DNA of 64,000 bases from Bacteroidia bacterium (GTDB lineage Bacteria; Bacteroidota; Bacteroidia; Bacteroidales; Dysgonomonadaceae), in the NCBI GenBank assembly GCA_025999435.1, contig BNXH01000002.1, positions 16,220 through 80,219 of the forward strand, given 5' to 3'. Positions 55,929-64,000 of this stretch are shown in pieces (position 1 is the stretch's first letter; every line of letters starts with the position of its first letter). Position numbers and translations under genes: made by a program. The notes below the pieces were generated by a model that ran no database searches, was not told where the DNA came from, and saw nothing but the letters and a program-made list of their open reading frames with translations.

Positions 55929-56325
55929 GGGGCTGACTGGCTTTGACAGCGAGATGAAGTGGTTTGTAAGCATGCAGTGCGTAGTCGGCTGGCACTATAA
56001 TCTCAGACGTCAAAAATTTAACTGGCAATAACAATTACGCTCTTGCTGCTTAATCGAAGTATAGTAGATTTTTAGCTTAATCCTTGCACAGGTGTGAGGA
56101 CAAGACATCACCCGGAAGCTGTGGCTTCGAAGCGTGCCGATCAGGTGGTGCAGGCAAATCGGAGATAGGATAAAGGAGGCTTCGGCTTTTATCTGAAACT
56201 AAAGAGGCTAAGGTTTGAGTTGGTGGCTTCGGTCTTGCTCGTTCACGAAAACCAAAGCGGAGATAAGCATGTAGAAAGCAGATTAGTTCCTTGTTTGGAC
56301 CGGGGTTCAAGTCCCCGCAGCTCCA
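55929..56325 (+). ncRNA. ssrA: Transfer-messenger RNA (tmRNA)
   Basis: The 5' end GGGGCTGACTGGCTTTGACA pairs with the 3' acceptor CAGCTCC, and GGGGTTCAAGTCCCC forms the T arm near 56302-56316. The tag frame GGC AAT AAC AAT TAC GCT CTT GCT GCT TAA (56024-56053) gives GNNNYALAA, the ALAA end recognised by ClpXP-type proteases and like other Bacteroidetes tags. Between them are the pseudoknot-rich segments. It rescues stalled ribosomes with SmpB. CCA is not encoded beyond its first C. No protein gene overlaps it; the 55831-56031 frame is spurious. Confidence 0.95.
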
Positions 56326-56348
56326 CTTTTAAGAATCCAAAAGAATCC

Positions 56349-56390
56349 AAATCCGTATAAACGTCTGATTTATACGGATTTATCTTTTTT
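56349..56390 (+). terminator. Terminator after ssrA
   Basis: AAATCCGTATAAA and TTTATACGGATTT (13-bp perfect stem) followed by TATCTTTTTT, 23 bp after the tmRNA end. Confidence 0.85.
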
Positions 56391-56411
56391 AAGCAATAAT
56401 AATCCGATTTC

Positions 56412-56918
56412 TTAATCAAATTCTTTTTTCAATTGTTCCACCCAATTTTTCACACGCTCGTCAGTCAGCTTCGATTGGTTTTCCGTATCTATTGCCAGCC
56501 CCATAAATTTGTCATCCCTACGGGCATGCGAGTTCTCAAAGTTATAACCTTCCACAGAAGTAAAACCAACCACCTTGGCTCCAACCGATTCGAATGTTTC
56601 GGCCAGAATACCTACCCCATCGATAAAATTCTCCTTATACTTAACTTGGTCTCCAAGCCCGAAAACAGCAACTTTCTTACCTTCCAGGCTTAAAGATTCC
56701 AATTCGGGCTTCACTTCATCCCAATAAGAAGGTAATTCGCCATCGAACCATGTAGATACCCCGACGATGATATTATCATAACTTTCAAATTCTTTTTTAG
56801 ATGCATCCTCTACCGCGATAACATCAATATTGACGCTGCCGAATGCTTCCTTTATTTTTTTAGCAATAGCGGCTGTCTTGGTCGTATTTGTTCCGTAAAA
56901 CAATCCTATTTTTTTCAT
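56412..56918 (-). CDS. fldA: Flavodoxin
   Basis: A 168-residue long-chain flavodoxin. The FMN phosphate loop is FYGTNTTKTAAIAKKI (residues 8-23), with the 57-62 loop VGVSTWFDGELPSYW and a third FMN contact in VFGLGDQVKYKENFIDG. Electron carrier of about 18 kDa. It is the last gene of the leftward lpd-lplA-E2-E1 run (21 bp after E1), suggesting that it serves the same oxidation pathway. Confidence 0.92.
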   Translation of the reverse strand: MKKIGLFYGTNTTKTAAIAKKIKEAFGSVNIDVIAVEDASKKEFESYDNIIVGVSTWFDGELPSYWDEVKPELESLSLEGKKVAVFGLGDQVKYKENFIDGVGILAETFESVGAKVVGFTSVEGYNFENSHARRDDKFMGLAIDTENQSKLTDERVKNWVEQLKKEFD

Positions 56919-56939
56919 TATTCAGTATTTTTTGATTGT

Positions 56940-58970
56940 CTAAAACTCTAGTAATTTTTTAGCTGCTTCGTATATTCTATCCTCTCCCGGAAGTACGGCT
57001 TTTTCCAGTATAGGATTGAAGCCAACAGGGGTAAATGTAGAACCCACACGTTGTACAGGCGCATCCAGATACTGGAACATCTCCGAACCGATGATGGCGG
57101 AAATCTCCGCTCCAAAACCGGAAAACACTTTATCTTCGTGTACAATAAGCACCTTACTGGTCTTTTTCACCGACTCAAGAATAGCATCTTTATCCAAAGG
57201 AACCAGAGAGCGTAAATCGATCACTTCCACATCCCAGTTTTCTTTGGCCAAACGTTCGGCAACAGCAAGACTGAATAATGTTGTATTTCCATATGTGATA
57301 AGTGTCAGATCCTTTCCCTGACGACGGATACGGGCTTTTCCGAACGGAACTTCAAAATCGTCGGGAATAGCAGTCGCTGCATCCACTGAGTTATACAACG
57401 CTTTTGGTTCGAGGAAAACAGTTAAACCTTTCGAGCGTAAGCTTGTGCGCAACAATCCTGCGGCATCGTCGGCAAACGAAGGATATACTATGCGTGCGCC
57501 GGGTAGTCCGGCAAGAACTCCTTCGAGATTCTGGGAGTGGTACATCCCTCCTCCGATATATCCTCCCGAAGCAAGGCGCAATGTTATATTCGGCGAGAAT
57601 TTGCCATTGCTCCGCCAGTAATCATGCGTACATTCTACAAACTGTTCCATCGCAGGCCAGAAATAATCGGCAAACTCAGCCCCTTCGATAACAATCCGTA
57701 TTTTCGGATCGAAACGGCTCATCCCATTTGCTGTTCCCACTATAAAGTCCTCAGCAATAGGCGCATTGAAAACCCGTTTTTCGCCAAACTCCTGCTGCAT
57801 TCCTTTCGACACATTGAAAACTCCTCCTTTATCCTTATTGGCTACATCCTGTCCCCATAAGAAAGTATCGGGATTGTGACGAAATTCTGCTTTAAGTGTT
57901 TCATTGATAGCCGTTACCAGATTCTTCTTTTCTCCTTCTTCATTGTGAGTGCCGTCAACATATTTTTGAGGTTGGTACGGTTCCGGTACAACAAAATCGA
58001 AAATAGACTTCGGATCGGGATCAGGCGCGGCTAATGCTTTTTTGTTGGCAGCGCTCACCTCTTTCTTCACTTCGGCCTCAATAGCTTGCAATTCTTCTTC
58101 GGTAAAACGTTTGTAACGTAAAAGCATCCGGCGGAATTTATGCAGAGGGTCGGCCTCTTTTACGTATTTCAATTCGTTTTCGTCACGATACAATGTATGT
58201 TTATCGGAATTGGAATGCGAACCGATGCGCACACAATTGGCATGCACCAACACAGGCGTCTGATTTGCAATCGCGTATTCACGGGCTTCTGTCATTGTAT
58301 CCATCGATTCAAAGACATCCTTTCCGTTGCAATACATTATCCTCAGGTTCTTTATACCCGAATAGTTGTCTACGGCTTTGCGGTTTGCGGTCTGGTCTTT
58401 TTTAGGAACGGATATGCCATAACCATTATCCTGTATTACAAATATTACAGGCAGCCCTTCTTTCGACGCTCCGTTTATTGCTTCAAAGACATAACCTTCC
58501 GACATTGCCGATTCGCCATGTGAAGTAATGGCAACACCCTTCTTCTCATAATATTTTATAGCGCGGGCTACTCCCACCGCATGCAAATCGTGATTACCCG
58601 TAGCCGAAGAAACATTTTCTATATGCCATTCGGGTTTACCAAAGTGGTTAGACATGTGGCGTCCACCACTTGCAGGATCGGTTGCCTTCGATATACCGTT
58701 AAGGATCAGCTCTTCGGCTGTCAGTCCGGCAGAAAGAACCGTAAGCATATCTCTGTAATAAGGGAACATGAAATCTTCGCCTTTGGTAAATACCTGTCCC
58801 ACGGCAAGCTGTATGCCATCGTGGCCTGCATAAGGCGCGTGGTATGACCAGCCGAGAGATTGCAGCAGATAAGCCGGAGCCTTTTCATCGAGGGCACGCC
58901 CCAATGTCATGAGGTGATACCACTCCTTCAATGTTTCTTTATCTGTTGTTTTTATACTATATTTTTTCAT
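56940..58970 (-). CDS. 2-oxo acid dehydrogenase E1, fused alpha and beta subunits
   Basis: A 676-residue thiamine diphosphate enzyme. The alpha part (1-320) contains YHAPYAGHDGIQLAVGQVF, and the ThDP motif HGESAMSEGYVFEAINGASK then VIQDNGYGISV (a GES in place of the GDG of PDH; BCKDH has GEG). The beta part (about 345-676) begins LVTAINETLKAEFRHNPDTF with FLWGQDVANKDKGGVF and ends with the transketolase C domain. Probably oxidises branched-chain 2-oxo acids or pyruvate; the family's exact substrate is uncertain. It belongs to a leftward operon with E2, lipoate ligase and E3. Confidence 0.88.
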   Translation of the reverse strand: MKKYSIKTTDKETLKEWYHLMTLGRALDEKAPAYLLQSLGWSYHAPYAGHDGIQLAVGQVFTKGEDFMFPYYRDMLTVLSAGLTAEELILNGISKATDPASGGRHMSNHFGKPEWHIENVSSATGNHDLHAVGVARAIKYYEKKGVAITSHGESAMSEGYVFEAINGASKEGLPVIFVIQDNGYGISVPKKDQTANRKAVDNYSGIKNLRIMYCNGKDVFESMDTMTEAREYAIANQTPVLVHANCVRIGSHSNSDKHTLYRDENELKYVKEADPLHKFRRMLLRYKRFTEEELQAIEAEVKKEVSAANKKALAAPDPDPKSIFDFVVPEPYQPQKYVDGTHNEEGEKKNLVTAINETLKAEFRHNPDTFLWGQDVANKDKGGVFNVSKGMQQEFGEKRVFNAPIAEDFIVGTANGMSRFDPKIRIVIEGAEFADYFWPAMEQFVECTHDYWRSNGKFSPNITLRLASGGYIGGGMYHSQNLEGVLAGLPGARIVYPSFADDAAGLLRTSLRSKGLTVFLEPKALYNSVDAATAIPDDFEVPFGKARIRRQGKDLTLITYGNTTLFSLAVAERLAKENWDVEVIDLRSLVPLDKDAILESVKKTSKVLIVHEDKVFSGFGAEISAIIGSEMFQYLDAPVQRVGSTFTPVGFNPILEKAVLPGEDRIYEAAKKLLEF

Positions 58971-58988
58971 ATCAGTTCTAATATTAGG

Positions 58989-60317
58989 TTACGCATTCCG
59001 GTTTTCGAGATATTCGGCAATGCGGTACAGGAAGTTACCTCCCAGCATACCGTCTATCACACGGTGATCGTAAGAGAGTGACAGGTACATCTTGTGCCGG
59101 ATCGCGATTACGTCTCCTTCCGGAGTTTCTACAACCGCAGCCTTTTTCTCGATGATACCGACACCCAAAATAGCTGCTTCGGGCTGATTGATAATCGGTG
59201 TTCCGAACAGGCTCTTGAATGAACCGAAATTGGTAATCGTAAATGTACCGCCTTGAATTTCATCCGGCATCAATTTATTCCTGCGTGCTTTATCTGCCAT
59301 TGTATTAATAGATCCGGCAAGACCGCTAATACTCAATCTATCGGCATCCTTTATTACAGGAACTATCAGATTACCATCAGGTAGAGACACGGCAACGCCG
59401 ACATTTATATGCTTCTTTTCGATAATGTTATACCCATCAACCGAAGAATTTACGCGAGGGAAGTCCTTCAATGCTTTTGCAGTGGCTTCAACTATCGCGG
59501 GCATATATGTAAGGCTGACACCTTCACGTTTCTTGAACGCATCCTTGTTTTGCTCACGCCAGCGAACAAGCTTGGTCACATCGACTTCTATAACATTGGT
59601 TACATGCGGAGATATTTTTTTAGAAGCAACCATCCTGTCGGCAATGATACGACGGATCGGGTCCATTGCGATAACTTCGTCCCCATCGCTAACTTGTACA
59701 GGAAGAGCTTTGGGTACGCTTTCCTGTGGTGCGGAAACAGACGGAGAAGAGGCTTTCGCGGCAGGTTTAGCAGCTGGTGCAGAAGAAGATATACCCTTGT
59801 TCTTATTATCTATATATAATTCGATATCGCGCTTGCTCAAACGTCCTTCGTAACCGGTTCCTGGAATAGAATCGAGTTCATTCCGGCTGATTCCGGCTTC
59901 TTTTGCTTTCTGTAATACTATCGGAGAATACCATCTGTCGGCTCCTTTCGTTACTTTTTCATCCGCTACTTTAGCAAGTTCTGCCGGAGCAGCTTTCTCT
60001 TCATTCTTAGTTTCAGCTTTAGGAGCAGGCGCAGGCTCTTCTTGTTTTTCAGCTTCACCACTTGCACTGTCTTCGCCGTCCAGATCGACAATGGCAACAA
60101 CAGTACCTACCGATACGGTATCGCCCTCTTTAAAGTATATTTCGAGTATCTTTCCCGATACCGGAGAGGGAATTTCGGCGCTTACTTTTGCCGTATTTAC
60201 CTCAAATAAAATGTCATCCTCATTGATGGTATCGCCAACTTTGACCGACCATGAGATTATAGTCCCTTCGGTAATACTTTCGCCCAGCTTGGGCATTTTT
60301 ATTTCAAATTTCGCCAT
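58989..60317 (-). CDS. 2-oxo acid dehydrogenase E2 (dihydrolipoamide acyltransferase)
   Basis: A 442-residue protein. The N-terminal lipoyl domain (1-80) has the lipoyl lysine in NTAKVSAEIPSP; an Ala/Pro/Glu-rich linker follows, then a peripheral subunit-binding domain (about 130-167, SPIVLQKAKEAGISRNELDS), a second Ala-rich linker, and the acyltransferase core (about 210-442) with LTYMPAIVEATAKALKDFPR, FGSFKSLFGTPIINQPEAA and the catalytic His in SYDHRVIDG. It makes the core of the complex. It is 18 bp upstream of E1 and 30 bp downstream of the lipoate ligase. Confidence 0.92.
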   Translation of the reverse strand: MAKFEIKMPKLGESITEGTIISWSVKVGDTINEDDILFEVNTAKVSAEIPSPVSGKILEIYFKEGDTVSVGTVVAIVDLDGEDSASGEAEKQEEPAPAPKAETKNEEKAAPAELAKVADEKVTKGADRWYSPIVLQKAKEAGISRNELDSIPGTGYEGRLSKRDIELYIDNKNKGISSSAPAAKPAAKASSPSVSAPQESVPKALPVQVSDGDEVIAMDPIRRIIADRMVASKKISPHVTNVIEVDVTKLVRWREQNKDAFKKREGVSLTYMPAIVEATAKALKDFPRVNSSVDGYNIIEKKHINVGVAVSLPDGNLIVPVIKDADRLSISGLAGSINTMADKARRNKLMPDEIQGGTFTITNFGSFKSLFGTPIINQPEAAILGVGIIEKKAAVVETPEGDVIAIRHKMYLSLSYDHRVIDGMLGGNFLYRIAEYLENRNA

Positions 60318-60347
60318 GATTTATATTATTGTTGTAGTAATTAGTCT

Positions 60348-61118
60348 TTAAATTATAGATTGCATTGTCAGGTTGGAAGCCTTTAGCCTCTTTCCGTCAT
60401 AGTTCCATTCGGGGGTTCCGTATTTCTGGTCGACCAAAGTATTTATCTCAGAAATATTCTCTCCGGTAAACTGATAAAAAGTGTTTCCCTGTTCCTCATT
60501 CAGAAAGTAAGTCATCGTGTAATCCTTGAAGCGCTTTACATCCAGTTTCGTATTCAGATGTTCAAGTATATTCGTAACCGGACTTTTCACCGATTTGACA
60601 TAGATCCTGTTGTCTGTTTTATTCTCCAGTTGCTTCGGATCGCTCTCCAATGTAGAAGTAAGGCTATGCAAATCGGAAGAAAAAAGAAGTGTCGCATGAT
60701 ACATCACCCTGTCCTTATGAACACATTGCGCGCTACCCGATATTTTCAGCCCATCGATATTGATTGCCAGTCGGGCATCAGCTTCCGCATGGATTCCGAG
60801 CGTAGAAAGCAGTAAAATTATCCTTTCGGCATAACGGTCAAAACCTATCCCTTTATTGTTTCCGATAAAAGTCAGATTGAGGTTGCCCAGATCGTGAAAT
60901 ACCGTTCCGCCACCCGACGAACGCCGTGCTACTTTAATATTATTCCTCTGTATAAAATCGAGATTAACCTCAGCCGGCACATTCTGATATTTACCAATGA
61001 CCACCGACGGCTCGTTTTGGTATAGCATAAAGAATTCCTCCGAAAAATTTTTCAGGAGATATTCTTCGGCAGCCAGATTGAACCAGGCATCAGTATATGT
61101 ATTATTGATACAAAGCAT
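60348..61118 (-). CDS. lplA: Lipoate-protein ligase
   Basis: A 256-residue enzyme that attaches free lipoate to E2. Motifs: WFNLAAEEYLLKNF, QNEPSVVIGKYQNVPAEVNL, VARRSSGGGTVFHDLGNLNL (the RR-x-SGGGxVxHD line), ISGSAQCVHKDRVMYHATLL with the catalytic Lys region, and an accessory domain ending SNLTMQSII. It stands between lpd and E2, so the operon couples lipoate salvage to its target. Confidence 0.92.
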   Translation of the reverse strand: MLCINNTYTDAWFNLAAEEYLLKNFSEEFFMLYQNEPSVVIGKYQNVPAEVNLDFIQRNNIKVARRSSGGGTVFHDLGNLNLTFIGNNKGIGFDRYAERIILLLSTLGIHAEADARLAINIDGLKISGSAQCVHKDRVMYHATLLFSSDLHSLTSTLESDPKQLENKTDNRIYVKSVKSPVTNILEHLNTKLDVKRFKDYTMTYFLNEEQGNTFYQFTGENISEINTLVDQKYGTPEWNYDGKRLKASNLTMQSII

Positions 61119-61151
61119 TTTATGTAAGTTTTATTTAAAGATTTAAAGATT

Positions 61152-61168
61152 GTTGACTGTTGACTGTT
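61152..61168. repeat. GTTGACT heptamer tract
   Basis: GTTGACT twice and a partial third (61152-61168), same unit as 21326-21342. It lies between lplA and lpd. Confidence 0.65.
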
Positions 61169-61208
61169 CCGGTTTTCAATTGTGCAAATATGCATTGCAA
61201 ACCAGATA

Positions 61209-62558
61209 TTACGAAAATAAAGTCTCGTGAATGATCTCGCCAACAGTCGGATGCGGGTAGACATGCTTACGAAATTCCTCGACAGTATTACCGTTCTCTA
61301 TCGCCACCCCGGCCAGAACAATCAATTCCGATGCAGGATTTCCCAACATATGACATCCGATGATACGGTCGTCACTATCCACTATGATTTTGCATAGGCC
61401 GTTTCCTGTCTCATTTTCGGCAATAAACCTTCCTGAATACGCCATAGGCAGCTTCAGTACACGAAATAGTTCACCTTTTGCCGTCAACTCTTCTTCGGTC
61501 TTCCCTACCCCTGCTATCTCAGGATTGGTGTAAACCACGCTCGGAATAGCATTGTAACTCATCTTATCATCTTCTCCCAAAATGTGACTGACAGCCACTT
61601 CTCCCTCACGGATAGCGGTATGAGCCAACAGAGAAAAACCGGTAACATCGCCTGCCGCATATACACGTGGATGGCTTGTCTGCATATATTCGTTAACCTT
61701 TACACCGCTTTTCAGAAGCTCAACATTCAGTGTTTCCAATCCGAAGCCGCTTGTAATAGCTCTACGACCTACGCTGACTAATACTTTCTCTGTTTCAATA
61801 GTTTCAGCCTTACCATTTTTTTCAACAACAACGCCTTTCTTCGTTACTTCTGTAACCTTTGTATTCAGATGAAATTTGACACCTCTCTTTGCATAATCGC
61901 CGCGAAGCATGGCTGATGTTTCCTTATCCATTACGCCCAATATTTCGGGCATCATCTCTATAACATTGACATCAACTCCCATACTATTGAAGAAGGAAGC
62001 GAATTCGATACCGATAACGCCTCCGCCTATAATGGCAAGTGACTTAGGCAGACCGGCAAATTCCAATGCCTCTTTGGATGTCCAGTAAGCTACTTCCAAC
62101 AAACCTTTTATCGGAGGGATAACTGTTTCGGAGCCGGTACACAGTAATAAATATTTTACCGAATAAGTTTCACCTCCGCCGGAGATATTGATTCTATCAT
62201 CTTTTTCGCCAAGTATGGTTGCAGCCTCCTTGACAACGGTAACACCGTATGCCGACAGTTTGAAGCCTACACCTGCGGTTAATTTCTTTACAACTTTATC
62301 TTTCCTGCTGATTATTTTCGATACATCGAAAGATGGCTCTTTGCCAACCGTAATGCCGTATTTACCTGCACCTTTTATACTATCCAGCGTCTTAGCCGAA
62401 TATAAAAGAGTTTTTGTGGGAATACATCCTTCGTTAAGACATACTCCACCAATATATTTTTTCTCGAAAAGGACAGTTTTTAATCCGTTTGACGCAGCTA
62501 CCTCCGCTGCATTATATCCGGCCGGACCACCACCAATAATTGCTATGTCAAATTCCAT
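61209..62558 (-). CDS. lpdA: Dihydrolipoyl dehydrogenase (E3)
   Basis: A 449-residue flavoprotein that reoxidises dihydrolipoamide with NAD+. FAD site IAIIGGGPAGYNAAEVAASN, redox disulfide GGVCLNEGCIPTKTLLYSAK, second nucleotide site SLAIIGGGVIGIEFASFFNS, VSVGRRAITSGF, YAAGDVTGFSLLAHTA, and the C-terminal His-Glu pair in KHVYPHPTVGEIIHETLF. The ATG at 62558 is chosen over a GTG at 62567. It is the first gene of the leftward cluster; a 468-bp non-coding gap lies upstream. Confidence 0.94.
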   Translation of the reverse strand: MEFDIAIIGGGPAGYNAAEVAASNGLKTVLFEKKYIGGVCLNEGCIPTKTLLYSAKTLDSIKGAGKYGITVGKEPSFDVSKIISRKDKVVKKLTAGVGFKLSAYGVTVVKEAATILGEKDDRINISGGGETYSVKYLLLCTGSETVIPPIKGLLEVAYWTSKEALEFAGLPKSLAIIGGGVIGIEFASFFNSMGVDVNVIEMMPEILGVMDKETSAMLRGDYAKRGVKFHLNTKVTEVTKKGVVVEKNGKAETIETEKVLVSVGRRAITSGFGLETLNVELLKSGVKVNEYMQTSHPRVYAAGDVTGFSLLAHTAIREGEVAVSHILGEDDKMSYNAIPSVVYTNPEIAGVGKTEEELTAKGELFRVLKLPMAYSGRFIAENETGNGLCKIIVDSDDRIIGCHMLGNPASELIVLAGVAIENGNTVEEFRKHVYPHPTVGEIIHETLFS

Positions 62559-62819
62559 GGTTATCACCTGATTGTTTTATTTTATGTTAAAAACGATTGT
62601 TTTGCTATGTTCACTTTACATAGTAAGGTATAAACAAACAACAAGGCGATAAGTTTTATCGATTTTAACTATTACACTTATAGATAATCGATATGAGGTG
62701 AAGCAGTATAAATCAACGCGGCATGGATAGATAGCTTTCAGACTTAACAGATTAAGATAATCCTATTTTTTTTCTCAAAAAACAGTTTTAAGTAATTTAT
62801 GATAATTAATGCAACATTC

Positions 62820-62935
62820 TCTTTGTCATTGGCTCCGCTTCGCTCTGCCGAACGTTGTTTCTGAGGCACGAAGGATCTTGTTCCTTAAAAGCGGAACTGA
62901 CAAGAGATGCTTCCTATCGTCAGCATGACAAAAAC
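62820..62935. repeat. Dispersed repeat region, includes complementary copy of the 34714 element
   Basis: 62906-62931 is the complement of 34714-34739 with one difference. The flanking TTGTCATTGGCTCCGCTTCG words are related. The rest of 62568-63034 is AT-rich with no gene seen. Confidence 0.65.
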
Positions 62936-63034
62936 GAAAATTATGTTGTAATAAATACTTTCCATTACTTAAGACAGATAATACAATGCTAAATTAAATT
63001 CATCAAGAATCTAACACAAGGTTTGCATAATAAA

Positions 63035-63076
63035 AAAAGAGGCTGTGTCAAAAGGTCTTTTGACACAGCCTCTTTT
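63035..63076. terminator. Perfect 20-bp terminator hairpin
   Basis: AAAAGAGGCTGTGTCAAAAG (63035-63054) and its full complement (63057-63076). Both ends are A/T runs, so it can act in either direction; on the minus strand it ends the NigD-like gene, 17 bp after the stop. Related to the element at 53675-53719. Confidence 0.85.
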
Positions 63077-63093
63077 CGCTTTTATATAGAAAT

Positions 63094-63837
63094 TTATTTC
63101 AGGTTTAAAGCATTCCTTACCGCAGCTATAGAGGAAGATTTACCGACAGTCGATTTACGTGTAGCATAATCGAACTCAACGGACTTATCTCCACTGAACG
63201 ATTTCCACTTCAATTTCAACTTCACGGTTTTACCTTCAGTATCAGGAAGGCTGCTTAAATTAAATGCCACCAATCCGTCCACTTCTCTGCCATGAATATC
63301 TCCATATGCATTATGACGAAATTCTACTTCATAAGGTTTAGTAGGGTCGGTACTTGCTAATAAATTTACAAAATGAGCTTTATTGGTATTTCCAAATATA
63401 GTTCTGAAACGGAGTGTCAGATAACCGTCTTCTGCGATTGTCACCCAATCATTTACAATTTCAACAGGATCTGTCCCATATATTTCGTCATTCTCTGCCC
63501 CTAAATCCGGAGCAATCGCTTTTGTAAGAAGGCTATCGATCCAATTGATATGAACAGCTTTACTATACCCTTCGCTAGGCTTATCTACTTCTTTGTAATT
63601 AACCAGCGCTCTTACTTCTTTACTCCCAAAAGGAGAAGATGTCATATTTGTAGGCAGTAGAGTCGTTTTATCGTCCAATTGCAGAAAAAATGCATTTCCA
63701 CTGATTGGCTTCACTGTTACAAGCGCATTTGGGTATCTTAGATCCCAGTCTGTATCATCGTCATCCAAACAAGATTGAAAGGCCAAGGCGACACATACAA
63801 CGCTTAAGGTCATTAAAAAAAATCTTAACGTTTTCAT
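63094..63837 (-). CDS. NigD-like lipoprotein
   Basis: A 247-residue lipoprotein. The signal peptide and lipobox are MKTLRFFLMTLSVVCVALAF then QSC (Cys23), followed by an acidic cluster DDDDTD. The two-domain pattern with NALVTVKPISGNAFFLQLDD (N-terminal OB-like), NDWVTIAEDGYLTLRFRT and VAFNLSSLPDTEGKTVKLKL KW-type C-terminal strands fits the NigD-like family of Bacteroidales, some of which are linked to bacteriocin loci; the role is unknown. It has no neighbour up to the window edge; 63838-64000 is AT-rich. Confidence 0.82.
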   Translation of the reverse strand: MKTLRFFLMTLSVVCVALAFQSCLDDDDTDWDLRYPNALVTVKPISGNAFFLQLDDKTTLLPTNMTSSPFGSKEVRALVNYKEVDKPSEGYSKAVHINWIDSLLTKAIAPDLGAENDEIYGTDPVEIVNDWVTIAEDGYLTLRFRTIFGNTNKAHFVNLLASTDPTKPYEVEFRHNAYGDIHGREVDGLVAFNLSSLPDTEGKTVKLKLKWKSFSGDKSVEFDYATRKSTVGKSSSIAAVRNALNLK

Positions 63838-64000
63838 AATTCTATTGTAGTTAATTGTTTTAATCTTTTTATGTATAATAGAGTTTATATTGAATAAGAG
63901 TTTATTTTAATTGATTATCAAGTATTTACAAAATAATATATTTTTTAATATACTGAAAATAAGTAGTTTGAAATTTTTTAATTATAACTAATTGATAATC

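Noticed and set aside
55831-56031. 66-residue ORF with a hydrophobic start
   Set aside because: It overlaps the ssrA promoter and the 5' half of tmRNA; the RNA explains the sequence better.

Overview
The window looks like the chromosome of a member of the Bacteroidales, most like Dysgonomonas or a close relative (family level is an inference). The signs are many TAnnTTTG-type -7 promoter boxes, AT-rich starts without strong Shine-Dalgarno sites, a tmRNA whose tag ends GNNNYALAA, a fused alpha-beta E1 dehydrogenase, a SusB-like GH97 enzyme, a NigD-like lipoprotein, and SPOR and YfhO family proteins.

Region 1 (1 to about 21.3 kb) is the right-hand part of a Mu-like, contractile-tailed prophage that continues off the left edge. 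A leftward arm holds the small and large terminase, a gp36-like protein and a DUF935-type portal (cut by the edge). From a divergent promoter region at about 3.44-3.50 kb a long rightward arm holds the ClpP-like head protease with a fused scaffold, major capsid protein, sheath, tube, a tail chaperone pair joined by a probable -1 frameshift, hub, spike, gp25-like wedge, a lysis cassette (holin-like, amidase, probable unimolecular spanin), baseplate proteins, three fibre or collar proteins, a displaced tape measure, a gpG-like morphogenesis protein and, last, a homologue of the Mu DNA-modification protein Mom. Two TACGATTTG repeats 22 bp apart near 21.24 kb are candidate transposase sites of the right end. 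Transposase and early genes are not in the window.

Region 2 (21.3-38.1 kb) is host: tyrosine phenol-lyase, a SPOR lipoprotein with a PhnP-like hydrolase, mtgA, gdhA, serine acetyltransferase, a pyrB-pyrI-flavin reductase operon, then a glycosyltransferase, a YfhO-like protein, a methyltransferase and a HAD hydrolase, a nitroreductase and a small outer-membrane barrel. The pyrB operon is preceded by a 54-codon leader ORF that runs through an intrinsic terminator and stops on the pyrB start codon, an arrangement like the enterobacterial pyrL-pyrBI attenuator. This is the most interesting host-side find.

Region 3 (38.1-64 kb) is host: purL, a possibly inserted membrane protein flanked by repeats, GH97 and GH2 glycosidases, a thioesterase with two tandem M28 peptidases, metG, a GyrI-like/WYL/VOC cluster, ssrA (tmRNA), and a leftward lpd-lplA-E2-E1-flavodoxin cluster for 2-oxo acid oxidation with lipoate salvage, ending with a NigD-like lipoprotein.

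Intergenic DNA is rich in small repeats: tandem heptamers of the TAGTTAG and GTTGACT types (also inside the prophage), a GTCGCTTCGCGCCATT motif often next to them, and several families of inverted repeats. No tRNA, rRNA, CRISPR array, insertion sequence or reverse transcriptase was seen.
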